Shown: positions 1 through 8,269 of the stretch, piece after piece
Layout of the letters: every line of letters starts with the position of its first letter
Numbering within the stretch: position 1 is the first letter of the stretch
Source of the DNA: Candidatus Aminicenantota bacterium
GTDB taxonomy: Bacteria; Acidobacteriota; Aminicenantia; Aminicenantales; UBA8522
Assembly: GCA_003524335.1 (NCBI GenBank)
Contig: DQHV01000052.1
Coordinates: 2,777 to 11,045 of the forward strand
Length of the DNA stretch: 8,269 bases
Direction of reading: 5' to 3'
The notes under the pieces: model-generated
What the model saw: the letters and a program-made list of their open reading frames with translations, nothing else
Told to the model about the DNA's origin: nothing
The model's database searches: none
Made by a program: the position numbers and the translations under genes

Positions 1-140
1 TCAGTCGTCCACGGACTTCCTCACCTGAATCATTCGCCTTAACACGATTACTTAGGATCGCAGCGCTAAGCGACGTTTTCTCTAGAATTAGAATATTACA
101 TGAGTTTGACTTCCAGAAAGAAACATCGTTAACTAAGCCT
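1..140. other. Leader region upstream of the YchF-like gene, no gene recognised
   Basis: This stretch is clearly more AT-rich than the genes that follow. The frame of the downstream gene stays open back to the window edge, but it contains no ATG, GTG or TTG codon before 141, and its translation resembles nothing I recognise. The openness therefore looks like chance. There is no strong Shine-Dalgarno sequence before the GTG at 141. A TAGAAT hexamer occurs twice in a row at 83-94, without a convincing -35 partner. The 3' end of a gene outside the window cannot be excluded for the first few dozen bases. Confidence 0.5.
106..134 (+). promoter_or_regulatory. Weak candidate promoter for the ychF-tgt-sec operon
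   Basis: TTGACT at 106-111 matches the -35 consensus at five of six positions. It is followed after 17 bases by TTAACT at 129-134, a poor -10 that matches only three of six. If used, transcription would begin at about the GTG start codon (141) and give a nearly leaderless message, which would fit the missing Shine-Dalgarno sequence. This is a low-confidence reading. The real promoter may lie further upstream. Confidence 0.2.
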
Positions 141-2679
<2,539 letters not shown>

Positions 2680-2734
2680 GACTCGGGACGCCCCGGCCTG
2701 AGGCGTTCGGAAGACCACAGGATAAGAGCCCACA

Positions 2735-4282
2735 ATGAAAAAAGGACTGCAGTGGAAATTGATCCTGACGCTCGCCGTGACGGCTCTGTCGATCTTTCTC
2801 TTTATTCCACCGAAAGACAAGATCAAGCTCGGGCTCGACCTCAAGGGGGGGATTCATCTCGTTCTTCAGGTCATGACTGAGGACGCCATCACCATCGAGA
2901 CCGACACGGAGATCGCCCGTCTCCAGGAGCAGCTCAAGAAGAAAAACATCACCTTTAAGGCGATGGTCAAAGGCGATGCCGGTAACTTCACGGTCCAGGG
3001 CCTCGGCGCCGACCAGGAAGCCGACCTCAAGAGCGTCCTGGACGAGAGCTTTCAGGAATGGGATTACAGCTTCCTTGGAGAGACGGTCAGTCTCCGGATG
3101 AAAGACACCGCCGTGCGCTATCTCAAGGAGCAGGCCGTCACCCAGGCCCTAGAGACGATCCGGAACCGGGTTGACACGTTCGGGGTGAGCGAGCCGATGA
3201 TCCAGCGGCAGGGGATGGCCGGCGACCGGATCGTCGTCGAGCTCCCGGGGATCGAGGACCCGGACCGGGTAAAGGACATAATCAAGACCACGGCCATCCT
3301 GGAATGGAAGCTCGTCCGGGCCGGGCCGGCGCCCGATGAGGCGACGCTGCTGGCCTCGGTAGGAGGGACGGTCCCCGAGGACGCACAAGTCATCAAGGGC
3401 GATCCCAAACGCAAGGAAGCGGGCTTTTATCTTGTGGACCGGGTGGCCACGGTATCCGGGAAAGACCTCCGGACCATCCGCCGGTCGGCCGACGAATGGA
3501 ATTCGCCCGCCGTGTCGTTTTCCCTCAACCCCGACGGCGGCCGGCGGTTCGAGAAGGCCACCGGCGAAAACATCGGCAAGCAGATCGCCATTGTTCTCGA
3601 CAATAAGATCATTTCGGCGCCCCGCGTCGAGACCATCATTCCCGCCGTCACCGGCGGAATCATTCGCGGTAATTTTTCGATCGAAGAGGCCGAGGACTTG
3701 GTCATCGTGCTCAAGGCGGGCTCGCTTCCCGCGGGCATCCGCTACCTGGAGGAACGGACGATCGGGCCGTCCCTTGGCGCAGATTCCGTCCGCCAGGGAC
3801 TGTTCTCCTTCATCGTGGCCGTCGTTTCGGTCATGACCTTCATGATCTTCTACTACCGGCTCTCGGGGGGAAATGCGATCGCCGCCCTCATCCTCAACAT
3901 CATCATCCTGTTGGGGGCCCTCGCCTACTTCCGGGCCGCCCTGACCCTTCCCGGCATCGCCGGCATCATCCTGTCTATCGGCATGGCCGTGGACGCCAAC
4001 GTCCTCATCTTCGAACGGATCAAAGAAGAAAAGGCCCTGGGCAAGGGCGTCTTGAACTCGATCGCGACAGGGTTCAGCCGCGCCTTCAGCGCGATCTTCG
4101 ATTCCAACCTGACGACCATCATTTCCGCCATTTTCCTCTTTCAGTTCGGCACGGGGCCGATCAAGGGGTATGCCACGACTCTGATTATCGGCCTGGTGGC
4201 CAACCTGTTCACGGCCGTGTTCGTGTCGCGGCTGATCTTCGACCTGACCGTTCCCAAGACCGCAAAAAGGCTGAGCATCTAA
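2735..4282 (+). CDS. secD: Protein translocase subunit SecD
   Basis: SecD is an inner-membrane RND-superfamily protein that works with SecF to use proton-motive force to pull secreted proteins through SecYEG. The 515 residues contain TM1 (about 8-24), the first periplasmic motif LGLDLKGGIHLVLQV (32-46), a large periplasmic region, the SGKDL/NPDGGRRFEKAT head segment (about 241-276), and a C-terminal block of five hydrophobic segments (about 356-503). The proton-relay aspartate is Asp420 in GMAVDANVLIFERIKEE (416-432), equivalent to Asp519 in E. coli. The protein is shorter than the 615 residues of E. coli, as in many non-proteobacterial lineages, and nothing seems truncated. Only a weak AGGAT lies upstream of the ATG, at about 12 bases. 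The stop codon is one base from the secF start, so the partners are probably made in step. Confidence 0.96.
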   Translation: MKKGLQWKLILTLAVTALSIFLFIPPKDKIKLGLDLKGGIHLVLQVMTEDAITIETDTEIARLQEQLKKKNITFKAMVKGDAGNFTVQGLGADQEADLKSVLDESFQEWDYSFLGETVSLRMKDTAVRYLKEQAVTQALETIRNRVDTFGVSEPMIQRQGMAGDRIVVELPGIEDPDRVKDIIKTTAILEWKLVRAGPAPDEATLLASVGGTVPEDAQVIKGDPKRKEAGFYLVDRVATVSGKDLRTIRRSADEWNSPAVSFSLNPDGGRRFEKATGENIGKQIAIVLDNKIISAPRVETIIPAVTGGIIRGNFSIEEAEDLVIVLKAGSLPAGIRYLEERTIGPSLGADSVRQGLFSFIVAVVSVMTFMIFYYRLSGGNAIAALILNIIILLGALAYFRAALTLPGIAGIILSIGMAVDANVLIFERIKEEKALGKGVLNSIATGFSRAFSAIFDSNLTTIISAIFLFQFGTGPIKGYATTLIIGLVANLFTAVFVSRLIFDLTVPKTAKRLSI

Positions 4283-4283
4283 C

Positions 4284-5438
4284 ATGCAACTCTTCAAAAC
4301 CCCCAACATCCGGTTTATGAAATACAAGTATATCGCCCTCGCCGTCACCGCCCTTATCGTGCTCGCCGGACTCCTCAACATCATCTTCGGCAAGGGATTG
4401 AAGCTCGGCGTGGATTTCGGCGAGGGGACGCTCATCCGGGTCATGTTCAAATCCCCCGTCTCCGTGGGCGATATCCGGAGCGAACTCGGTGAAGTCGGCC
4501 TGGGCAACAGCGTCATCCAGGAAGCGGGAAAGAACGGCCGCGAGTTCCAGATCCGGACGATGGAAGTCATCAGCACCAAGGAAGGCCCGGAGCTCGAGAG
4601 CCACGAGAAGCAGGCCAATGATGTCATCGTAGCCTTGAGGGGCGACGACGGTCGGGCAGAGCAAGCGGCGGGCCTCAGGGACCTCAACGGGATCGACCGC
4701 CGGACGCTGGCCGCCCTACTCGAGACGCAATTCCCCGGCCAGGGGGAAGGGCTCGCCGAGAAAGTCATCGACCAGCGCACGGCCATCGGCATCTACTCCG
4801 ATTTCGCCCAACTCTCGGAGGCCGGGGTGGCTCCGGATGTCATCTCCTTCCTCAAGGAGAAAACCTATCTCGGCAAGCTCACCCTCCTCAGCCGGGAAAC
4901 GGTCGGTCCCCAAGTCGGCAAGGACCTGCGAAGGCGGGCGACGCAGGCCATCATCTGGTCTCTGATCGGGATGCTGGTCTATATTGCGGTCCGCTTCAAG
5001 CTGGCCAACGGTGTCTCGGCCATCTTCACCCTCACCCAGGACGTGCTGATCACCCTGAGCATCTACTCCTTCACTAACCGCGAGATCAACCTCCCGATCA
5101 TCGCCGGGCTGCTGACCATCGTCGGGTTTTCGATCAACGATACGATCGTGATCTTCGACCGGATCCGGGAGAACCAGAAGAGCCTGCGAAAAATGGCGCT
5201 CGAAGAGGTGATGAACCTGTCCCTGAACCAGATGCTCGGCCGGACCGTCATCACGTCCGGGACGGTCTTCCTGACGGTTATGGCCCTTTTCCTCTTCGGC
5301 GGCAAGGTCATCAACGATTTTGCCTTTATCATGCTCGTCGGGACGATCGAGGGCGTCTATTCAACGATCTATCTCTCGTGCCCCGTCGTCCTTTTCTGGC
5401 AGAAGCTGTTCAAACCCGGGAAGGGCGGCCGCCGGTGA
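4284..5438 (+). CDS. secF: Protein translocase subunit SecF with enlarged periplasmic domain
   Basis: SecF is the membrane partner of SecD in proton-driven protein export. TM1 is at about 15-35, a periplasmic domain follows, and five hydrophobic segments fill about 220-372. The proton-pathway residues are conserved: Asp286 in GFSINDTIVIFDRIREN (281-297) and Arg320 in LGRTVITSG (318-326), equivalent to E. coli Asp213 and Arg247 and with the same spacing. Two features are unusual. The protein has 384 residues against 323 in E. coli, and the excess lies between the DF..GT motif and VGPQVG: about 164 residues here, about 84 in E. coli. The extra part (about 94-200) is charged, predicted mostly helical by eye, and has no hydrophobic segment. 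In addition, the near-universal DFTGGT motif reads DFGEGT (44-49). The frame is intact and flanking motifs are sound, so this is an insertion rather than a fusion or error. The next unit starts after an 85-base gap. Confidence 0.95.
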   Translation: MQLFKTPNIRFMKYKYIALAVTALIVLAGLLNIIFGKGLKLGVDFGEGTLIRVMFKSPVSVGDIRSELGEVGLGNSVIQEAGKNGREFQIRTMEVISTKEGPELESHEKQANDVIVALRGDDGRAEQAAGLRDLNGIDRRTLAALLETQFPGQGEGLAEKVIDQRTAIGIYSDFAQLSEAGVAPDVISFLKEKTYLGKLTLLSRETVGPQVGKDLRRRATQAIIWSLIGMLVYIAVRFKLANGVSAIFTLTQDVLITLSIYSFTNREINLPIIAGLLTIVGFSINDTIVIFDRIRENQKSLRKMALEEVMNLSLNQMLGRTVITSGTVFLTVMALFLFGGKVINDFAFIMLVGTIEGVYSTIYLSCPVVLFWQKLFKPGKGGRR

Positions 5439-5443
5439 CCAGA

Positions 5444-5457
5444 TTTGACTTGTCAAA
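5444..5457. repeat. Inverted repeat over the tonB -35 element (possible operator)
   Basis: The bases read TTTGAC, two T, GTCAAA: two perfect six-base arms with a two-base centre, directly overlapping the proposed -35 hexamer at 5450-5455. A dyad in this place is a typical position for repressor binding, and tonB operons are often controlled by iron- or nutrient-responsive regulators. The sequence does not look like a Fur box to me, and no regulator is encoded in the window. The short arms could also arise by chance. Confidence 0.35.
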
Positions 5458-5478
5458 AAAAAGTATTTCGATTATACT
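5450..5478 (+). promoter_or_regulatory. Sigma-70-type promoter of the tonB-exbB-exbD unit
   Basis: TTGTCA (5450-5455) and TATACT (5473-5478) each match the consensus at five of six positions and are separated by the ideal 17 bases, which include an A8 run that ends at 5462. The site lies in the 85-base gap after secF, the only AT-rich gap between 141 and 7501 large enough for one. Transcription would start near 5485, leaving a leader of about 39 bases before tonB. A second hexamer, TTGACT at 5445-5450, would need a 22-base spacer and is less likely. The tonB ribosome-binding site GAGGT is at 5512-5516. Confidence 0.7.
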
Positions 5479-5523
5479 TTATGATCGTGAATGTGTACCT
5501 AAGACGGCAATGAGGTAAAGACC

Positions 5524-6300
5524 ATGGTCGAGAAAACCAAACCTCAAAAGACGAACGCAATCCCCGAGCTTTTCAAGGATTCGTTCTTCATCGCGGAAAA
5601 GCAGACCGCCCGAAAGGCTTTCGCTCTTCCTCTCTCCCTCATCGTCCATGCCGTGGCCATCGCGGCCCTGATCGTGATCCCGCTGATGTCGACCGGCGGC
5701 CTGCCCCAGGTTGAAATCTACAGCGCCTTCCTCGCTCCTCCTCCTCCTCCCCCGCCACCGCCACCGCCACCGGCCAAGAAGAAGGCCACCTCGCAGGTTA
5801 AGACGCGGATCAAACCGGTCCAGGCCCAATCCAATATCGAGCCCGGCAAACTGGTTGCTCCCGTGGAGATCCCGGAAGAGATCGCCGATGAACAGGTCAC
5901 GGATTTCGGGGTCGAAGGCGGCGTTGAAGGCGGAGTCGAGGGTGGAGTCGTCGGCGGCGTCCTCGGTGGAGTCGTCGGCGGTGTCCTCGGCGGAGTTGTG
6001 GGTGAGGTCGAGGCCCCGCTCCGGGCCATCGGAGAGATCAAACCGCCCCGGCTGCTCAAGAAGGTCGATCCGACCTATCCGGAAATCGCCCGCCAGGCTC
6101 GTGTCGAAGGAGTGGTCATCGTCGAGGCCACGACCGACATCTACGGACGGGTGCAGCATGTCAAAGTCCTGCGCTCCATTCCCCTGCTCGACCAGTCGGC
6201 TATCGACGCCGTCCGGCAATGGGTCTACGAGCCGATGATCATCAACGGCCGGCCCCGGGGGGTCATCTTCACCGTCACGGTGAGATTCCAGCTTAAGTAG
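5524..6300 (+). CDS. tonB: TonB-family energy transducer with polyproline and Gly-Val repeat linker
   Basis: TonB carries energy from the ExbB-ExbD motor in the inner membrane to outer-membrane TonB-dependent receptors. In order, the 258 residues show a 34-residue cytoplasmic tail, a membrane anchor (about 35-55) with the SxxxH motif (Ser38, His42) used for contact with ExbB/ExbD, a run of 12 prolines (72-83), a basic stretch (85-97), a (Gly-Gly-Val-X) repeat (about 129-160) and the TonB C-terminal domain (about 172-258). That domain has the typical DPTYPEIAR, VEGVVIVEATTD, GRVQHVKVL, LLDQSAIDAVRQW and YEPMIINGRP. The ribosome-binding site GAGGT (5512-5516) is seven bases before the ATG. exbB follows after 44 bases. 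The N-terminal tail is longer than in E. coli TonB, and the Gly-Val repeat is lineage-flavoured and probably acts as a flexible periplasmic spacer (inference). Confidence 0.93.
   Translation: MVEKTKPQKTNAIPELFKDSFFIAEKQTARKAFALPLSLIVHAVAIAALIVIPLMSTGGLPQVEIYSAFLAPPPPPPPPPPPPAKKKATSQVKTRIKPVQAQSNIEPGKLVAPVEIPEEIADEQVTDFGVEGGVEGGVEGGVVGGVLGGVVGGVLGGVVGEVEAPLRAIGEIKPPRLLKKVDPTYPEIARQARVEGVVIVEATTDIYGRVQHVKVLRSIPLLDQSAIDAVRQWVYEPMIINGRPRGVIFTVTVRFQLK
5908..6003 (+). repeat. In-frame 12-base repeat coding (Gly-Gly-Val-X)n in tonB
   Basis: About eight successive four-residue units follow one another: three ending in Glu, then units ending alternately in Val and Leu. At DNA level the period is 12 bases with third-position drift. 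Within it, 5941-5964 and 5965-5988 are two 24-base copies differing at a single position (C/T), and a diverged half copy starts at 5989. This indicates recent expansion by slippage or unequal exchange, on top of older, drifted copies. Confidence 0.85.
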
Positions 6301-6330
6301 AAAAGCTAGAACATGGCTTTTGATATTAAA

Positions 6331-6337
6331 AGGAGGT
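6331..6337 (+). promoter_or_regulatory. Strong ribosome-binding site of exbB
   Basis: AGGAGGT is a near-perfect complement to the 3' end of 16S rRNA and lies seven bases before the exbB ATG. It is the best Shine-Dalgarno sequence in the window, stronger than those of tonB (GAGGT) and exbD (GAGG). This fits the excess of ExbB over TonB and ExbD known from E. coli, where ExbB forms a pentamer around an ExbD dimer. Confidence 0.85.
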
Positions 6338-6344
6338 ATTCAAC

Positions 6345-7019
6345 ATGCAATTCGGTCTGATCGAAATGTGGCAGGCCATGGGTGCTGTAGCCAAAGGTGT
6401 TTCCTTCTTGCTCATCGCGCTGTCCATCATCTCGCTCTATCTGTTCGTCGAGCGTCAGCTCGTTTTCCGCAAGGCCCGTTCCAAATCCAAACAGGTCGCC
6501 CCCAAGCTGGCTGACTTGCTCAAGAAGGGACAGATCAAGGAAGCCTTGACTCTTTCCACCAAGAAAGAGAATAAGGGAAGCCATCTGGCCCGCGTGACCG
6601 CGGCCGGCATCCAGGAATTCCTGGAAGGGAAAGAGGCCAACCTCTCCATAGGGGAGCAGATTGAGACCGCCCAGAGAGGCTGCGAGCGCGCCTCCACGAT
6701 CTTCAGTCAGGAGCTGAAGAGAGGGTTGAGCACGCTGGCCACGATCGCCACCTCAGCCCCCTTCATCGGACTGTTCGGAACCATCTCCGGAATTATCAAC
6801 GCCTTCAAAGGCATGGCCCTTACGGGATCGGGTGGGATCGGCGCCGTGGCATCCGGCATCGCCGAAGCCCTGGTCACGACGGCGTTCGGGATCGGTGTCG
6901 CCATCATCGCCCTGTGGTGCTATAACTCCTTGAATACGAAAATCGAAGTCTACGACGCCGAGATGTCCAACACCAGCTCCCAGATCGTCGACTTCTTCAT
7001 CCGCAAGCAAGCCGGGTAA
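6345..7019 (+). CDS. exbB: ExbB/TolQ/MotA-family proton channel protein ExbB
   Basis: ExbB forms the pentameric inner-membrane part of the proton-driven motor that energises TonB. The 224 residues have three membrane segments: about 18-37, 131-153 and 174-194. A cytoplasmic domain lies between the first two. The family core is clear: LATIATSAPFIGLFGTISGII (131-151), then GIAEALVTTAFGIGVAIIAL (171-190), with the conserved Glu174 and the threonines Thr146, Thr178 and Thr179 that line the proton path. The N-terminal part is short, as in the ExbB and TolQ type, and there is no signal peptide. Placement between tonB and exbD argues for ExbB over TolQ, since tolA, tolB and pal are absent. A 62-base gap holding a perfect hairpin separates it from exbD. 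Confidence 0.94.
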   Translation: MQFGLIEMWQAMGAVAKGVSFLLIALSIISLYLFVERQLVFRKARSKSKQVAPKLADLLKKGQIKEALTLSTKKENKGSHLARVTAAGIQEFLEGKEANLSIGEQIETAQRGCERASTIFSQELKRGLSTLATIATSAPFIGLFGTISGIINAFKGMALTGSGGIGAVASGIAEALVTTAFGIGVAIIALWCYNSLNTKIEVYDAEMSNTSSQIVDFFIRKQAG

Positions 7020-7044
7020 GCCGCACTGAGAGCGAATGTCGTCC

Positions 7045-7063
7045 GAGCCGGGCCTCCCGGCTC
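7045..7063 (+). other. Perfect hairpin between exbB and exbD
   Basis: GAGCCGGG (7045-7052) and CCCGGCTC (7056-7063) form an 8-base-pair stem, seven of the pairs G-C apart from one A-T, closed by a three-base loop. No T-run follows, so it is not an intrinsic terminator. It ends seven bases before the exbD ribosome-binding GAGG (7071-7074). Such hairpins can mark mRNA processing or shield the 3' end of the upstream message, which would help set unequal ExbB and ExbD amounts. That role is inferred. Confidence 0.6.
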
Positions 7064-7081
7064 AGGAAGAGAGGCATAAAA

Positions 7082-7501
7082 ATGTCGATTTCAATCGGCG
7101 GCGAAGAAAAGGTCAAATCCGAACCCAACGTCGTCCCCCTGTGCGACGTCCTGCTCGTCCTGCTGATCATCTTCATGGTGGTGACGCCGCTCGTCCAGAA
7201 AGGCGTGGACGTCAGGCTCCCGGTGGCCCTGAACACGATCGCAATGCCCGATACTCCCGAGGTCGTCCTGGCCATGCGCCGAGACGGCACCATGTACGTC
7301 AACCAGGACAAGGCCACGATGGATAACCTCCAGACGCTGCTCGAAGAGGCCTTCCTGACGGCCAGCGAGAAGAAGCTTTATCTTAAAGCCGATCAAGAGC
7401 TCGAGTACGGGCAGATCGTATTGGTCATTGAGGTGGTCAAGGATGCCGGCATCGAGATCATGGGCATCATCACCGAGGTGAAGACCGAAAAAGGTGGATA
7501 G
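7082..7501 (+). CDS. exbD: ExbD/TolR-family biopolymer transport protein ExbD
   Basis: ExbD is the single-span partner of ExbB. Its membrane aspartate is the proton carrier of the motor, and its periplasmic domain contacts TonB. The 139 residues begin with a short cytoplasmic tail, then NVVPLCDVLLVLLIIFMVVTP (16-36), which contains the essential Asp22 (Asp25 in E. coli). A compact periplasmic domain follows, with LYLKADQELEYGQIVLVIEVVKDAGI (about 99-124), typical of the family. Cys21, directly before the essential Asp, is a less common residue at this site. The ribosome-binding GAGG lies seven bases upstream of the ATG. The gene ends the unit and is followed by a strong terminator. TolR is the alternative, but the tonB context favours ExbD. 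Confidence 0.94.
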   Translation: MSISIGGEEKVKSEPNVVPLCDVLLVLLIIFMVVTPLVQKGVDVRLPVALNTIAMPDTPEVVLAMRRDGTMYVNQDKATMDNLQTLLEEAFLTASEKKLYLKADQELEYGQIVLVIEVVKDAGIEIMGIITEVKTEKGG

Positions 7502-7539
7502 CCTACCAGGCTTTAAGCATTGAATTAGAACCATTGACC

Positions 7540-7589
7540 CGAGGCGAGAGGACGAATTCAAAATCGTCTTCTCGCCTCGCGGCTTTTTT
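7540..7589 (+). terminator. Strong intrinsic terminator after exbD
   Basis: A 16-base-pair stem, 7540-7555 with 7564-7579, contains a single G-U pair and encloses an eight-base loop. It is followed after four bases by a T6 run (7584-7589). It lies 38 bases after the exbD stop codon. On the opposite strand no T-run follows the stem, so it should act only on + strand transcription. It separates the tonB unit from the dehydrogenase gene. Confidence 0.88.
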
Positions 7590-7640
7590 CAGAAACCCAT
7601 CCCAAGCCTTAACAGCATCGCTGTACAAATGGAAAGGCCG

Positions 7641-8269
7641 ATGAGACCGAAGGTCCTGGTCACCAGGAAACTGCTCCCCGACGCCCTCGCTTATCTGGAG
7701 GAGCATACCCTGGTCGAAGGCGGCAGGGAAACCGCAGGATTGACGCGGGAAGAACTCATACAAAAGATCCGGGACAAGGATGGGCTTTACTGCCTTCTTG
7801 TCGACCGGATCGACCGGGAAATCATTTCCGCCGGGCTGCGCCTCAGGATCATCGCCAACTGCGCCGTCGGGTTCGACAACATCGATGTCGGGTGTGCCCG
7901 GGAGAGGGGGATCCTCGTGACCAATACACCCGGAGTCCTGACCGAAGCGACGGCCGACCTGACCTGGGCCCTCATCCTGGCGGTGGCCCGCAAAATTCCA
8001 CAGGCCGACCGGTTCGCTAAGGAAAAGCGCTTTACGGGCTGGGAGCTCGACCTCTTCCTCGGCCGGGAGGTCAACGGCCGGCGACTCGGGATCATCGGAC
8101 TCGGAAGGATCGGGAAGGCGGTGGCGGAGCGAGCGCGAGCCTTCCGGATGGAGGTCGTCTATTATGACCCCACTCGGCTGGCTGTCGAGAAGGAGCGTGG
8201 CAACGGGCTGACTTATCTTTCTCTCGACGAACTCCTCTCCTCTGCAGACATCGTTACAATCCATGCCTC
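7641..8269 (+). CDS. D-2-hydroxyacid dehydrogenase, glyoxylate/hydroxypyruvate reductase type (3' end outside window)
   Basis: These NAD(P)-dependent enzymes interconvert 2-oxoacids and D-2-hydroxyacids; the closest type by eye is glyoxylate reductase (GyaR). Some 209 residues are visible and no stop is reached. The N terminus (PKVLVTRKLLPDAL, 3-16), NCAVGFDNIDV (73-83) and VTNTPGVLTEATADLTWALILAVAR (93-117) are family hallmarks. The nucleotide-binding fold shows GLGRIG (153-158) and ends its second strand with Asp176 (YYDPTR). The catalytic Arg, Glu and His are expected beyond the window edge and cannot be checked, so the substrate is unproven; a phosphoglycerate dehydrogenase-like relative is possible. 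The ATG at 7641 is preferred because it matches the usual N terminus and follows GGAAAGG, although at only three bases. The in-frame ATG at 7629 would add four residues and has no ribosome-binding site. I see no convincing promoter in 7590-7640. Confidence 0.88.
   Translation, partial: MRPKVLVTRKLLPDALAYLEEHTLVEGGRETAGLTREELIQKIRDKDGLYCLLVDRIDREIISAGLRLRIIANCAVGFDNIDVGCARERGILVTNTPGVLTEATADLTWALILAVARKIPQADRFAKEKRFTGWELDLFLGREVNGRRLGIIGLGRIGKAVAERARAFRMEVVYYDPTRLAVEKERGNGLTYLSLDELLSSADIVTIHA

Noticed and set aside
58..80. Possible terminator with TCGC/GCGA stem and T4 run
   Set aside because: The four-base-pair stem is too short, and nothing is known to end there.
2684..2710. Possible hairpin between yajC and secD (ACGCC with GGCGT)
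   Set aside because: It has only five good pairs and a nine-base loop with no T-run. That is too weak in GC-rich sequence to call a terminator or regulator.
3149..4792. 547-codon open frame on the minus strand opposite secD and secF
   Set aside because: It lies antisense to two confidently assigned genes. The translation is rich in Asp, Glu and Gly as expected from reversed GC-biased codons, and no domain is recognisable.
5424..5433. GGCGGCCGCC palindrome at the end of secF
   Set aside because: It codes for the glycine/arginine-rich C terminus, has no T-run after it, and self-complementary GC blocks are expected at this base composition.
5479..6219. 246-codon minus-strand frame opposite tonB with Asp-rich repeats
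   Set aside because: Its repeats are the mirror image of the Gly-Gly-Val-X coding repeat, and it has no credible ribosome-binding site or family.
6301..6321. AAAAGC/GCTTTT hairpin between tonB and exbB
   Set aside because: Six mostly A-T pairs with a nine-base loop would be barely stable, and no T-run follows.
7608..7630. Possible promoter TTAACA/TACAAA for the dehydrogenase
   Set aside because: The hexamers are nine bases apart, far from the required 16-18, and no other pair fits.
7629..7640. Upstream ATG at 7629 as start of the dehydrogenase
   Set aside because: It would add four residues not usual for the family and has no Shine-Dalgarno sequence. 7641 is preferred, though only moderately.

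Overview
The window reads as conserved housekeeping DNA from a diderm (outer-membrane-bearing) bacterium. The coding sequence is GC-rich, every gene lies on the + strand, and a TonB-ExbB-ExbD set implies an outer membrane. The gene content and the Gly-Val-rich TonB linker remind me of Acidobacteriota or Aminicenantes-type lineages. That placement is an impression from the sequence and has not been tested.

Region 1 (1-140) is a leader with no recognisable gene. It precedes a tight five-gene run: a divergent YchF/OLA1-type P-loop NTPase, tgt (queuosine tRNA modification), yajC, secD and secF (141-5438). The first three genes are joined by ATGA stop/start overlaps, yajC and secD are 55 bases apart, and secD and secF are one base apart. 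This is the widespread tgt-yajC-secD-secF order with a YchF-like gene added at the front. SecD, SecF and YajC form the proton-motive-force-driven accessory complex of the Sec translocon.

Region 2 (5439-7589) is a second transcription unit. A good sigma-70-type promoter (5450-5478), with a small inverted repeat over its -35 element, drives tonB, exbB and exbD, and a strong intrinsic terminator closes the unit. These proteins carry proton-motive force to outer-membrane receptors. The TonB linker holds a 12-proline tract and a (Gly-Gly-Val-X) repeat, part of which is a near-exact 24-base tandem duplication. A perfect 8-base-pair hairpin lies between exbB and exbD.

Region 3 (7641 to the end) is the start of a D-2-hydroxyacid dehydrogenase resembling glyoxylate reductase, cut by the window edge.

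I found no CRISPR, tRNA, rRNA, insertion sequence or phage sequence, and no convincing undescribed system. The points most worth a second look are departures from the norm in otherwise familiar proteins: a shortened switch II in the YchF-like protein, an altered base-pocket loop in Tgt, a SecF periplasmic domain about 80 residues longer than in E. coli, and the repeat-built TonB linker.
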